The translations under genes were made by a program, and so were the position numbers. A DNA stretch of 64,000 nucleotides from NCBI RefSeq assembly GCF_963669205.1, contig NZ_OY769915.1, forward strand, positions 3,756,001 to 3,820,000, given 5' to 3'. The notes beneath the pieces are model-generated. The model made no database searches. It worked only from the letters and a program-made list of their open reading frames with translations, and was not told the origin of the DNA. Below are positions 29,865-38,407 of this stretch, one piece after another; position 1 is the stretch's first letter; each line of letters opens with the position of its first letter. The DNA comes from an uncultured Roseibium sp. (lineage in GTDB: Bacteria > Pseudomonadota > Alphaproteobacteria > Rhizobiales > Stappiaceae).

Positions 29865-31193
29865 ATGATCCCGCGCTACTCCCGCCCCGACATGGTGTCC
29901 ATCTGGTCTCCGGAATCGAAATTCCGCATCTGGTTCGAGATTGAAGCCCATGCCTGCGATGCGCTGGCCGAACTCGGCGTCATCCCGAAGGAAGCCGCAG
30001 CGACAATATGGGAAAAGGGCGGCAACGCGACTTTCGACATCGATCGCATCGACGAAATCGAACGCGAGACCAAGCACGATGTCATCGCGTTTCTGACGCA
30101 TCTTGCGGAAATCGTCGGCCCGGACGCCCGCTTCGTACACCAGGGCATGACGTCTTCCGATGTTCTGGACACCTGTTTCAACGTCCAGCTTGTCAAGGCA
30201 ACCGACCTGCTGCTTGCCGATCTCGACGCCCTGCTCGACGCGTTCAAGCGCCGCGCGATGGAGCACAAGGAGACGGTCTGTATCGGCCGCTCTCACGGCA
30301 TTCACGCCGAACCGGTAACCTTCGGCCTGAAAATGGCCGAGGCCTACGCGGAATTCGACCGTTGCAAGACCCGGCTGCTCGCTGCCCGCGAGGAAGTGGC
30401 GACCTGTGCGATTTCCGGCGCAGTCGGCACATTCGCCAACATCGACCCGCGGGTCGAGGAGCATGTCGCCAAGGCTATGGGCCTCACGGCAGAACCGGTC
30501 TCGACCCAGGTGATCCCGCGCGACCGGCACGCCATGTACTTCGCGACGCTCGGCGTCATCGCCTCTTCCATCGAGCGCGTTGCGACGGAAGTCAGGCACC
30601 TTCAACGCACGGAAGTGCTCGAGGCGGAAGAATTTTTCTCCAAGGGGCAGAAAGGCTCCTCGGCCATGCCGCACAAGCGCAATCCGGTCTTGACGGAGAA
30701 CCTGACCGGTCTTGCCCGGCTGGTACGCGGCTATGCCATTCCGGCCATGGAAAACGTCGCGCTCTGGCACGAACGCGATATCTCGCATTCGTCGGTGGAA
30801 CGCATGATCGGCCCAGACGCGACAGTGACGCTCGACTTCGCCCTTGCCCGGCTGACCGGTGTCATCGACAAGCTGATGGTCTATCCGGAGCGCATGACCG
30901 GCAACATGGACCGTCTGGGCGGACTGGTGCATTCCCAGCGCATCCTGCTGGCCCTGACGCAGGCCGGCTCCTCGCGTGAAGACGCCTACCGCCTTGTTCA
31001 GCGCAACGCGATGAAGGTGTGGGACAGCTACCAGGTCGCAGGCGCGGCATCGGTCGATTTCCTGACCGAACTCCTGAACGACGCCGACGTGCGCAATTAC
31101 CTGTCCGAAGACGAAATTCGCGACCGTTTCGACCTCGGCTACCACACCAAGAATGTCGACGTGATCTTCAAGCGTGTCTTCGGTGAAAGCTGA
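29865..31193 (+). CDS. purB: adenylosuccinate lyase
   Basis: Cleaves SAICAR to AICAR and adenylosuccinate to AMP in purine synthesis; cytoplasmic tetramer of the fumarase/aspartase superfamily. At 442 residues it has the usual length. Signature regions: QGMTSSDVLDTCFNVQL near residue 92, GRSHGIHAEPVTFGLK near 142 (catalytic histidine), and KGSSAMPHKRNPVLTENL near 263 (catalytic serine loop). It lies apart from the other pur genes at 35-43 kb but on the same strand. Confidence 0.96.
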   Translation: MIPRYSRPDMVSIWSPESKFRIWFEIEAHACDALAELGVIPKEAAATIWEKGGNATFDIDRIDEIERETKHDVIAFLTHLAEIVGPDARFVHQGMTSSDVLDTCFNVQLVKATDLLLADLDALLDAFKRRAMEHKETVCIGRSHGIHAEPVTFGLKMAEAYAEFDRCKTRLLAAREEVATCAISGAVGTFANIDPRVEEHVAKAMGLTAEPVSTQVIPRDRHAMYFATLGVIASSIERVATEVRHLQRTEVLEAEEFFSKGQKGSSAMPHKRNPVLTENLTGLARLVRGYAIPAMENVALWHERDISHSSVERMIGPDATVTLDFALARLTGVIDKLMVYPERMTGNMDRLGGLVHSQRILLALTQAGSSREDAYRLVQRNAMKVWDSYQVAGAASVDFLTELLNDADVRNYLSEDEIRDRFDLGYHTKNVDVIFKRVFGES

Positions 31194-31290
31194 GGCTCAG
31201 CCTGTAACGGACCATCTCATCGCGGGGATGGTCTGCGAGATCTCCAAGTCAGATACGGGACGATGGAGGAAGTGCAATTGTTCTCCCCAT

Positions 31291-31425
31291 CGTCACCCCG
31301 TGCGAACGAAGTGAGACTCGGGGCCTAATCGCGCGACTTGTAAGCAATGACCCCTCTTCGCACCACTTTTGACCGCTCGTGAAACGAGTGGGTCCCGGCT
31401 CGCGCTTTGCTTGGCCGGGATGACA
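31291..31425. repeat. single copy of the palindromic intergenic repeat
   Basis: Opens CGTCACCCCG and ends GGCCGGGATGAC, the same ends as the tandem units at 43711-44460, with the inner hairpins (CCCGG...CCGGG type) partly diverged. It lies in the 31194-31568 gap, which otherwise shows only a GACCATC/GATGGTC hairpin (31209-31232) after purB and no gene. Confidence 0.7.
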
Positions 31426-31568
31426 AGAGGCGTGAAATTTGCAACGTTCGGATTCGCTGAACTGGGTCCGGTTGCAGCCGGACCACAGTTTCTTGTTGAA
31501 GACGGTTTTCAGCGACTGTCTCCTTAACCCTCACGCCTGTGCTTTCCGCCTGCCAGCCGGAGCTGTTC

Positions 31569-32318
31569 ATGAAAATTGCAGTTATTTCGGACATTCACGG
31601 CAATCTGCTCGCCCTGGAAGCTGTCCTTGAGGACTTGAAACACGCAAGCCCGGACCTGATCGTCAACCTCGGTGATTGCGTCTCCGGACCGCTGTGGCCC
31701 GAGGAGACGGCGGCGATCCTGCGCGAAACAGACTGGCCGACCGTACGCGGCAATCACGACCGGTTTCTCATCGAGGACCCGATCGAGAAAATGGGACCGA
31801 CGGATGCGTTTGCTGCCGGGCGCTTGAGCGCCGAGAGCCTGGACTGGCTGAAAACCACCAGGGCAACGATCCGCCTGAGCGACGATGTGTTCCTCTGTCA
31901 CGGCACACCGGATGACGACAACAGATACCTCACCGAGAAAATCGACGGTCCCAAGGGCCATCTCCCGGACGAAGAGACGCTGCATGCGGACATCAAACAG
32001 GAAACCGCACCGATCATCTGCTGCGGTCATACCCACATCCCGCGGGTCATCCATCTGAGTGCAACAGGCCAGACGATCCTGAACCCGGGCAGCGTCGGCC
32101 TTCCCTCCTATGAGGACGACCATCCGCACCGGCACACGATGGAGGTCGGCAGTCCGCATGCGCGCTATGCCGTGATGACGAAATCGGGCGACGTCTGGAA
32201 TTTTCAGGAAAGAATCCTCAGCTATGACTGGGAAGCGGCCAGCCTTGAGGCGGACAGGAACGGCCGGCCGGGCTGGGCACGCGCGCTGAAACACGGCTTT
32301 TACGGCCCGCTTTCGTGA
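31569..32318 (+). CDS. metallophosphoesterase, YfcE/DUF4-like
   Basis: A 249-residue calcineurin-like phosphoesterase. The metal-binding motifs are in order: DIHGN near residue 8 (D-x-H), GDCVSGPL near 36, GNHD near 64, and CGHTHIPRV near 160, all intact. Members of this group hydrolyse phosphodiesters, in some cases of 3',5'-cyclic or bis-nucleoside type; the true substrate is not evident. ATG 31569 follows a GGAG box; an earlier start at 31539 is less likely. An alpha/beta hydrolase follows within 26 bp and may be cotranscribed. Confidence 0.87.
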   Translation: MKIAVISDIHGNLLALEAVLEDLKHASPDLIVNLGDCVSGPLWPEETAAILRETDWPTVRGNHDRFLIEDPIEKMGPTDAFAAGRLSAESLDWLKTTRATIRLSDDVFLCHGTPDDDNRYLTEKIDGPKGHLPDEETLHADIKQETAPIICCGHTHIPRVIHLSATGQTILNPGSVGLPSYEDDHPHRHTMEVGSPHARYAVMTKSGDVWNFQERILSYDWEAASLEADRNGRPGWARALKHGFYGPLS

Positions 32319-32343
32319 CAGGAACGAACACCGGAACTTGGCT

Positions 32344-32898
32344 ATGAAAATATCAGAGACGGACATCCTGCTCATACCGGGCTATGGCAAGACCCTGCCC
32401 GGTCACTGGCTTCTGCGCTGGCGCGACAAGATGGCGACGGCCCGTGTCGTCAAACAGGCCGAACTTCACGCCCCGACGAAGAAGGACTGGCTCGACACGC
32501 TCGTGCGTGAGGTCGACGCCGCCGAGCGGCCGGTGGTACTGGTCGCCCATTCACTGGGTTGCATTCTGGTCGCTCACGGCGCCCATGTCCTGAAGGATAA
32601 GGTCAGGGGCGCCTATCTCGTCGCCCCGTCCGACTGGGACAGGGACGGTCTGGTGGATGAGTTCGACGGCGGCGACTTCAAGCCGATACCCCGCGATCCC
32701 CTGCCCTTTCCCTCGCATCTCGTTGCCAGCCGGAACGATCCCTATTGCGATTATGAGCGCGCCGAAGATCTTGCAAAGACCTGGGGCGCGACGTTTCAGG
32801 ATGCCGGCGAGGCCGGCCACATCAACGTGGAAAGCGGCCACGGCCCCTGGCCGGAAGGCTTGATGTCCTTCGCCCACTTCATGAAGCGTCTCGGTTAG
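32344..32898 (+). CDS. RBBP9/YdeN family alpha/beta hydrolase
   Basis: A 184-residue serine hydrolase. It opens DILLIPGYG and has the nucleophile elbow VVLVAHSLGCILVAH near residue 65 (serine of GHSLG-type), an aspartate in SRNDPYCDYERA near 135 and the histidine GAGHINVESGHG-like pattern near 155, which together make the catalytic triad of the RBBP9/YdeN family. The physiological substrate is unknown. It probably shares a transcript with the metallophosphoesterase gene upstream. Confidence 0.87.
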   Translation: MKISETDILLIPGYGKTLPGHWLLRWRDKMATARVVKQAELHAPTKKDWLDTLVREVDAAERPVVLVAHSLGCILVAHGAHVLKDKVRGAYLVAPSDWDRDGLVDEFDGGDFKPIPRDPLPFPSHLVASRNDPYCDYERAEDLAKTWGATFQDAGEAGHINVESGHGPWPEGLMSFAHFMKRLG

Positions 32899-32937
32899 GC
32901 CGGGCTGATCCGGCGGACCGGCAGAACACGGCCCGGA

Positions 32938-33747
32938 TCAGTATCCGGCACCGGTTTTCCCGGCCACCCTGTCCTTCAGCCAGGTCACCTCACCCAGGGC
33001 GTTGCGGGCCGCACCGTCGACGAAGAGCGTGTCGATGCCGTGGGAGATCAACTGGTAGCCCATGGATACGGCCTCTTCCACCTTTGGGCCGCTCAGGCAG
33101 AAGATACCGGCAAGCTTGCCTGCCGCCAGTGCTTTTTCGGCGATCTTTGCGCACGCCTCCGCCGTCGCAGCTCCGTTTGGATCAAGCGCGGCCCCGTTCG
33201 AAAGCGACAGGGACAGATCGCTGGGACCGACAAAGATACCATCCAGTTCCGGCACCGACAGGATGTCGTCCAGGGCATCGATGGCCTCCTGCGTCTCGAC
33301 CATCGCAAGTCCGATTGTCTGGGAATTGGACGCCTTCAGATACTCTTCGTTCGACTGGCCCGTGAGCATCACCGCACGCCTCGGCGACCAGCTCCGGTCA
33401 CCGAGCGGCGGGTATTTCAGCGAACGCGCGAAGTCTTCCGCATCCGTCCTGGAATTGATCATTGGTGCGATGATGCATTCCGCGCCCATATCGATCAGCC
33501 GTCCGGCAAGCGCGTTGTCTCCGACCGGGATACGTGCGATGCGGTGTGCTCCGCCAAGCGCGATATGCGTGAAGGCATCCACGGTGGCATCGAAGTCGTA
33601 CATGCCGTGCTGCATGTCGATCGTCACGGCGTCATAGCCTGCCCGCGCCAGAATTTCCGGGATCATCGCGGAACGCAGGAAACACCAGCTGGTCACGACC
33701 GGGGTCCCGGAACGCAGTTTGTCGGCAAGATACGTTTTGTCAGTCAC
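32938..33747 (-). CDS. HpcH/HpaI family class II aldolase/citrate lyase-like
   Basis: A 269-residue metal-dependent aldolase, of the type that cleaves 4-hydroxy-2-oxo acids to pyruvate and an aldehyde. Key parts: AGYDAVTIDMQHGMYDF near residue 38, the metal-binding ...MVETQEAIDALDDI near 150, and ELDGIFVGPSDLSLSLS near 170, matching HpaI/GarL proteins. It lies convergent with the hydrolase gene and alone on its strand. The substrate is not assigned. Confidence 0.87.
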   Translation of the reverse strand: MTDKTYLADKLRSGTPVVTSWCFLRSAMIPEILARAGYDAVTIDMQHGMYDFDATVDAFTHIALGGAHRIARIPVGDNALAGRLIDMGAECIIAPMINSRTDAEDFARSLKYPPLGDRSWSPRRAVMLTGQSNEEYLKASNSQTIGLAMVETQEAIDALDDILSVPELDGIFVGPSDLSLSLSNGAALDPNGAATAEACAKIAEKALAAGKLAGIFCLSGPKVEEAVSMGYQLISHGIDTLFVDGAARNALGEVTWLKDRVAGKTGAGY

Positions 33748-34019
33748 GGCTCAACTCCCATTCATCGCCGCGATCAAAACGCGCACGGACCCGGGCCGCA
33801 AGCCCAGTCAGGGACAAAATCGTCGTAAAGGCCTTCATTTGGCACCGCCCTTGCCCTGTGCGTGTTTCCGAACGGAGAAGTTGCCTTGCCTTTCGGAGGG
33901 TCTTTTCGTCGGCAGGCCGGGTCGTGAAAAACGGGTTTGCCGGGTCTTTTCCCTTGACCGAATCCGACAGGCTCCCTACTTTACCTTACGTAATTTGCAA
34001 AATTATTTGTTTAGAAAAA

Positions 34020-34337
34020 ATGTTCAATTCTGTTGCAATACTCGCTCTAATTTCGGCGTTTTTTTACAGTGTAGCAATGGTCGCAATGAAGTCCCTGGCG
34101 GAACTCCCAAGCATCGGTCTTGTGCTGATAATTGGAGCCGCACTCCTGACGGCAGGCGCTTTTGAAGTGTTTGCCCTGAGGCAGGAACGTCTGGGCCTGA
34201 TCTATGTCGGCATTCTCGGGGCCGAAGTAATTTTCATCGGTGCGATGACCCATTTGTATTTCGGTGAAAATTACTCGGTTCGTGAACTGACCGGCATGGG
34301 ACTGGTCCTGGTCGGAACGGCCATCGCCTGGACCTGA
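34020..34337 (+). CDS. small four-helix membrane protein, SMR/DMT-like
   Basis: A 105-residue protein with four hydrophobic helices (about residues 3-20, 30-48, 58-78, 86-104). The second half, AEVIFIGAMTHLYFGENYSV followed by GMGLVLVGTAIA, resembles TM3-TM4 of small multidrug resistance proteins, and the length fits. However, TM1 (AILALISAFFYSVAMVAMKS) lacks the glutamate essential for proton-coupled export in EmrE, so it is not a standard drug exporter. ATG 34020 has no clear Shine-Dalgarno and the region before it is AT-rich. Confidence 0.68.
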   Translation: MFNSVAILALISAFFYSVAMVAMKSLAELPSIGLVLIIGAALLTAGAFEVFALRQERLGLIYVGILGAEVIFIGAMTHLYFGENYSVRELTGMGLVLVGTAIAWT

Positions 34338-34503
34338 TTTTCAGGTTCACGATCAAAGACGCCCGAAACGGAAATGCGACCGGAGCACCCGGAAGGGCCG
34401 CATCCGCAAGGGAGTGGTGTGTTCGCACGTCAGGTTGCGGAGCCACCGGTCAAATCGGCTCCTGCGCTTGATGCTGCGAAGGGAAACGCGCCGCATAACA
34501 CAA

Positions 34504-34531
34504 AAATGCCCGCCGTTTCCGGCGGGCATTT
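34504..34531. terminator. bidirectional intrinsic terminator
   Basis: A 12-bp stem AAATGCCCGCCG / CGGCGGGCATTT with loop TTTC lies between the convergent genes at 34020-34337 and 34566-34889; on the minus strand a T-run follows. Confidence 0.85.
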
Positions 34532-34565
34532 CGCGTTGGTCTCCGGGATGGGAAACAGTCCCGGA

Positions 34566-34889
34566 TCAGCCTTCGTTCTGAAGCTGCTCGATGGCCGTGG
34601 ACATCAGCTCGTCCATGTTGCGGCGGATCTGATGGTCGGACTGGTCGATGTTGTTGGCATCGAAGTCCGCGCGGATTTTGCGGAACACGTCCTCGTCGCC
34701 CGGCTCCTCGAAGTCGGCACGGACAACTTCCTTGGCATATTCCTCGGCCTTCTCGCCTTCATAGCCCAGCAGTCCGGCCGCCCAGATGCCCAAAAGCTTG
34801 TTGCGGCGCGCGGTCGCTTTGAACCGCAGCTCCTCGTCATGCGCGAATTTGTTTTCAAATCCCTGTTCGCGCTTGTCGAAAGTGCTCAT
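34566..34889 (-). CDS. DUF1476 protein, ATP synthase zeta subunit-like inhibitor
   Basis: A 107-residue protein with the alphaproteobacterial zeta pattern: STFDKREQGFENKFAHDEEL near residue 2 (inhibitory N-terminus), then FKATARRNKLLGIWAA, and the AEEYAKEVVRADFEEPGDEDVF helix bundle. In Paracoccus this protein (zeta) blocks ATP hydrolysis by F1Fo-ATPase, and it is found across the class. The ATP synthase genes are not in the window. ATG 34889 has GGAG eight bases upstream; a 129-residue version with an unlikely N-terminus was rejected. A perfect 14-bp palindrome lies 35 bp upstream. Confidence 0.92.
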   Translation of the reverse strand: MSTFDKREQGFENKFAHDEELRFKATARRNKLLGIWAAGLLGYEGEKAEEYAKEVVRADFEEPGDEDVFRKIRADFDANNIDQSDHQIRRNMDELMSTAIEQLQNEG

Positions 34890-34923
34890 ACTCTTCGTCT
34901 CCTGAACTGCGTTCATGCACTGG

Positions 34924-34937
34924 ACCCCATATGGGGT
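34924..34937. promoter_or_regulatory. perfect palindrome upstream of the zeta-like gene
   Basis: ACCCCATATGGGGT, centred about 41 bp before the start codon of the DUF1476 gene. It could be an operator or part of the 5' untranslated region. Nothing else in the window matches it. Confidence 0.35.
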
Positions 34938-35213
34938 TTGTCTGGCCTCTTGCATATCCCCGCAGGGCCTTCAAATCAACGCGATAGATACGCACATGCG
35001 CCAAAAGCAGTACAAAGCCACGATTTCCGGCGTGCCCGCGCCCGCAGGGAAAACATAAGATTGTACTTTTGTCGCGCTTCGGGTAAGTTCCGCGCCGCAA
35101 AACAGGGATTGCCGCCTCGTTGATACCTGCCGGTTGACCAGGAACCGTCCCGCAGGAAAAGTCACCAGGCGCGCAAGACCCGCCCCAAGGTTTCACAAAA
35201 AACGGTATAGCCC

Positions 35214-35978
35214 ATGAACCGCCGTCGGCGCATATACGAAGGTAAAGGCAAGATTCTCTACGAAGGTCCGGAACCGGGAACACTGGTCCAGCACTTCAAG
35301 GATGATGCCACCGCCTTCAATAACAAGAAACATGAGATTGTTGACGGCAAGGGCGTTCTCAACAACCGCATTTCCGAGTTCATCTTCAATCATCTGAATG
35401 CCATCGGCATTCCGACTCACTTCATCCGGCGCATGAACATGCGCGAACAGTTGATCCGCGAAGTCGAGATCATCCCGCTGGAAGTGGTCGTGCGCAATGT
35501 TGCGGCCGGGTCCATCGCCAAGCGCCTCGGACTGGAAGAAGGCACGCAACTGCCGCGCTCCATCATCGAGTTCTACTACAAGAACGACGAACTCGACGAT
35601 CCGATGGTCGCCGAGGAACACATCACGGCTTTCGGCTGGGCAACCCCGCAGGAACTGGACGACATGATGGCGCTCGCCATCCGCGTCAACGACTTCCTGT
35701 CCGGTCTGTTCCTGGGTGTCGGCATCCGTCTCGTCGACTTCAAGATCGAGTGCGGCCGCCTGTTTGAAGGCGACATGATGCGCATCGTCGTTGCCGACGA
35801 GATTTCCCCCGACAGCTGCCGTCTGTGGGACATCGAGACCAACGACAAGATGGACAAGGACCGCTTCCGCCGTGACCTCGGCGGCATGCTGGAGGCCTAC
35901 CAGGAAGTTGCCAAGCGCCTAGGCATCATGATTGCCGTGGAGCGCCCGGCCAATTCCGGCCCGACACTGGTGCAATAA
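35214..35978 (+). CDS. purC: phosphoribosylaminoimidazole-succinocarboxamide synthase
   Basis: Condenses CAIR with aspartate in purine synthesis. At 254 residues it is full length. Signatures: RIYEGKGKILYEG near residue 6 and KDDATAFNNKKHE (ATP/phosphate part), EVVVRNVAAGSIAKRLG near 94, and LVDFKIECGRLFEGDMMRIVVADEISPDSCRLWD near 175, which bears the active-site aspartates. It precedes purS and is closed by a strong terminator, so purS may have its own promoter. Confidence 0.96.
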   Translation: MNRRRRIYEGKGKILYEGPEPGTLVQHFKDDATAFNNKKHEIVDGKGVLNNRISEFIFNHLNAIGIPTHFIRRMNMREQLIREVEIIPLEVVVRNVAAGSIAKRLGLEEGTQLPRSIIEFYYKNDELDDPMVAEEHITAFGWATPQELDDMMALAIRVNDFLSGLFLGVGIRLVDFKIECGRLFEGDMMRIVVADEISPDSCRLWDIETNDKMDKDRFRRDLGGMLEAYQEVAKRLGIMIAVERPANSGPTLVQ

Positions 35979-35987
35979 CCGATGAGC

Positions 35988-36021
35988 CCCCCGCAATCTA
36001 AAAGACTGGCGGGGGTTTTTC
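35988..36021 (+). terminator. intrinsic terminator of purC
   Basis: CCCCCGC pairs with GCGGGGG around a 14-base loop, followed by five T. Confidence 0.88.
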
Positions 36022-36112
36022 GTTTCCCCTCCCTTCTTCTCTTCCAGAACCGGACAAGCTGGTGTAAGGAGCCTCGCAGGCAGGCTGCCAGACTTTATGG
36101 AGACCAGGACAC

Positions 36113-36352
36113 ATGAAAGCACGCGTGATCGTCACCCTGAAAAACGGCGTTCTCGACCCTCAGGGGAAAGCCATTGAGGGCGCGCTGGGTGGTCTCGGTT
36201 TCGGCGATGTCGGATCGGTCCGCCAGGGCAAGGTGTTCGATGTCGAAATGACAGGTGCCGACAAGGACGCCGCCAGGGCGGAACTGGAGCAGATGTGCGA
36301 AAAGCTGCTCGCCAACACGGTCATCGAAAACTACGCGATCGAGATCGCCTGA
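36113..36352 (+). CDS. purS: phosphoribosylformylglycinamidine synthase subunit PurS
   Basis: The small scaffold subunit of the PurLQS complex, which makes FGAM. The 79 residues begin MKARVIVTLKNGVLDPQGKA and include GFGDVGSVRQGKVFDVEM, all typical. It is the first gene of purS-(micro-gene)-purQ, with purL located 3.4 kb downstream at 40591. Confidence 0.95.
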   Translation: MKARVIVTLKNGVLDPQGKAIEGALGGLGFGDVGSVRQGKVFDVEMTGADKDAARAELEQMCEKLLANTVIENYAIEIA

Positions 36353-36367
36353 GGCCGGTCGCGGACC

Positions 36368-36475
36368 ATGGATGAAGACACCCGCAAGGCCGTGACGTTC
36401 ATGGCGCTCAAGGCGGCGGTGTTCATCCTGCTGCCAGCAATAGCGGCGCTCGTTGCCGTTGTTGTCCTGCTCTAG
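36368..36475 (+). CDS. small membrane protein between purS and purQ (35 residues)
   Basis: ATG 36368 to TAG 36475 encodes a short charged head (MDEDTRKAVTF) and a single hydrophobic helix (KAAVFILLPAIAALVAVVVLL). It starts 15 bp after purS and ends 17 bp before purQ, so it is clearly in the operon. A family of small membrane proteins associated with formylglycinamidine synthase has been described in automated annotation of the group, from memory; its role is unknown. It may tether the complex to the membrane, which is inference. Confidence 0.75.
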   Translation: MDEDTRKAVTFMALKAAVFILLPAIAALVAVVVLL

Positions 36476-36492
36476 AACTACGGGATTGCCAA

Positions 36493-37161
36493 ATGAGAAC
36501 CGCCGTCATCGTCTTCCCAGGATCCAATCGCGACCGTGACATGTTCCATGCACTTGAGCTGATCACTGGCTCGCGGCCGCAGAGCGTGTGGCACACGGAG
36601 AGCACCCTGCCCGATGTGGACCTCGTTGTCGTCCCGGGCGGCTTTTCCTACGGGGATTATCTGCGTTCCGGCGCCATCGCCGCGCGCTCGCCGATCCTGA
36701 AGGATCTGGTCGCAAAGGCCGACAGCGGCGTCTCCGTCCTAGGGGTGTGCAACGGTTTCCAGATCCTGACCGAGGCGGGCCTCCTGCCCGGCGCACTCAT
36801 GCGCAATGCCGGTCTGACCTTCGTCTGCAAGGAAGTGAAGATGGCAACGGTCAACAATGCCACAAGGTTTTCATCGAAATTCACGAAGGGCCAGGTCTGG
36901 CGCTGCCCGGTCGCCCATCATGACGGCAACTATTTTGCGGATGAAAGCACGCTTGCAAGGATCGAGGACAACGGTCAGGTGGTATTCCGATACGCCGACG
37001 GCACCAACCCCAATGGTTCCATCAACGACATTGCCGGCATCACCAACGGCAAGGGCAACGTGCTTGGAATGATGCCGCACCCGGAAAACCTGGTGGAGCC
37101 GCTGAATGGCGGCCTCGATGGCCGGCTTCTGTTCGAGAGCCTGCTCGACCGGGCTGCTTGA
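36493..37161 (+). CDS. purQ: phosphoribosylformylglycinamidine synthase subunit PurQ (glutaminase)
   Basis: The class I glutamine amidotransferase subunit that supplies ammonia to PurL. The 222-residue protein has GGFSYGDYLRSGAIA near residue 50, the nucleophile cysteine in GVCNGFQILTEAG near 85, and MMPHPENLVEP near 196, which provides the catalytic histidine and glutamate. All catalytic residues are present. It is followed after 36 bp by the DUF2164 gene, probably cotranscribed. Confidence 0.96.
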   Translation: MRTAVIVFPGSNRDRDMFHALELITGSRPQSVWHTESTLPDVDLVVVPGGFSYGDYLRSGAIAARSPILKDLVAKADSGVSVLGVCNGFQILTEAGLLPGALMRNAGLTFVCKEVKMATVNNATRFSSKFTKGQVWRCPVAHHDGNYFADESTLARIEDNGQVVFRYADGTNPNGSINDIAGITNGKGNVLGMMPHPENLVEPLNGGLDGRLLFESLLDRAA

Positions 37162-37197
37162 GGCACTTCGGGCGCTTACAACTCCGGGGAGGACGCC

Positions 37198-37452
37198 GTG
37201 AAGGAACTCAAGCTCGACAAGGACGTCAGGGCGCGCCTGACGGCACAGATCCAGCGATATCTTGATGACGAACTGGACCTTGAAATCGGCAACATGGATG
37301 CGGAGTTCCTGATCGACTTCCTGAGCGGCTCGCTCGGCGCCCATTTCTACAATCTCGGCCTGAAGGACGCCCAGGCGCTGTTTGCGCGCAAGGCAGATGA
37401 TGTCACCGACGAGATCTACGCGATGGAGCGCAAGGTCGAGGACCGGACGTAG
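37198..37452 (+). CDS. DUF2164 family protein
   Basis: An 84-residue cytoplasmic protein beginning with GTG 37198 after a strong GGGGAGGA site. The pattern IQRYLDDELDLEIGNMDAEFLIDFL and HFYNLGLKDAQALF is the whole DUF2164 domain; no activity is known. It follows purQ in the same orientation and is likely part of that transcript. Convergent AraC gene ends 43 bp away. Confidence 0.87.
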   Translation: MKELKLDKDVRARLTAQIQRYLDDELDLEIGNMDAEFLIDFLSGSLGAHFYNLGLKDAQALFARKADDVTDEIYAMERKVEDRT

Positions 37453-37494
37453 TCGGCCGCTTGGTCCGCGTAAGCTTGCCCAAAACCGGACCTG

Positions 37495-38316
37495 TTAGGC
37501 AGCCTGGTTTCGTTTCTGCTTCGGCGGATAACCGAAACGCCGTGAAAACGCCCTGGAGAACGCGGCCGGACTGGAAAACCCGCATAGCGTCGCAACCGAC
37601 TTGACCTGCCGGCCGGACTCAAGCTCCGCCCGCGCGATGTCGAGACGCCAGTTGGAGAGATAGCCCATAGGCGTTGCCCCGACGAGCTCCTTGAATGTCA
37701 CGGCAAACTGCGTTCGGGACATGCCGGCCGTTTCGGCAAGCCGTTCGAGCGTCCAGGATTCTTCCGGTGCTTCGTGGATGGCGACCAGAGCGGCGGCGAT
37801 ACGCGGATGCGCAAGACCGTTCAGGAGCCCGGTGTCGGCCTTGCCCTCCTCCATGGCGTGGCGCAACAAGCGGATCACCACGACCTCGCACAGGCGCTGG
37901 AAGGCCGCCTGCCCGCCGCATCTGGGCGTGGTTGCCTCTTCGATCAGCGGGGTCACCACCGCGGTGAGATAAGGTTCTTCCGAAAGCGGAACGGAAATGC
38001 AGGCTGGCAGGGCATTGATCAGCTGCTTGCCGATACCCGAAATGGAAATGTGGGCTGCGACAAGCGGCGCTTCCCCGCTCAGGGGCGCAATCTCCGGGTA
38101 GACCTGTTCTTCTTCGGCCATTGAAGGACAGAATATCAGCCGGTTGGCCCCCCCGGGATCGGCGTAGATCACGAGATTGGCAAATCCGTTGCCGGGCTGG
38201 TCGGCCAGTGCATTTTCCACATGAACCTTCAGACGATCTATCAGCGAGGACAGCCGGTCGAGCTTTCCGCTGAACGAAGTTCGATAGGCAACCGGCAAAT
38301 TCGTACTCCTGATCAT
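37495..38316 (-). CDS. AraC family transcriptional regulator
   Basis: A 273-residue regulator with an N-terminal cupin-like sensor (residues about 1-150; NRLIFCPSMAEEEQVYPEIAP) and a C-terminal double helix-turn-helix (residues 170-270): SWTLERLAETAGMSRTQFAV, then VKSVATLCGFSSPAAFSRAFSRRFGYPP. It is divergent from the peroxiredoxin-like gene at 38408, with a 91-bp shared region, and is therefore probably its activator or repressor. The inducer is not known; the pairing suggests oxidative or electrophile stress. Confidence 0.9.
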   Translation of the reverse strand: MIRSTNLPVAYRTSFSGKLDRLSSLIDRLKVHVENALADQPGNGFANLVIYADPGGANRLIFCPSMAEEEQVYPEIAPLSGEAPLVAAHISISGIGKQLINALPACISVPLSEEPYLTAVVTPLIEEATTPRCGGQAAFQRLCEVVVIRLLRHAMEEGKADTGLLNGLAHPRIAAALVAIHEAPEESWTLERLAETAGMSRTQFAVTFKELVGATPMGYLSNWRLDIARAELESGRQVKSVATLCGFSSPAAFSRAFSRRFGYPPKQKRNQAA

Positions 38317-38407
38317 CTTTTTAGGATGTTTATTCTCGTTGCGTTCGTTATTTTAAGCCCATCAAAAGGCAAAAGTGAAGCCTTGCCACCAAAGTCATGA
38401 GGAAAAA

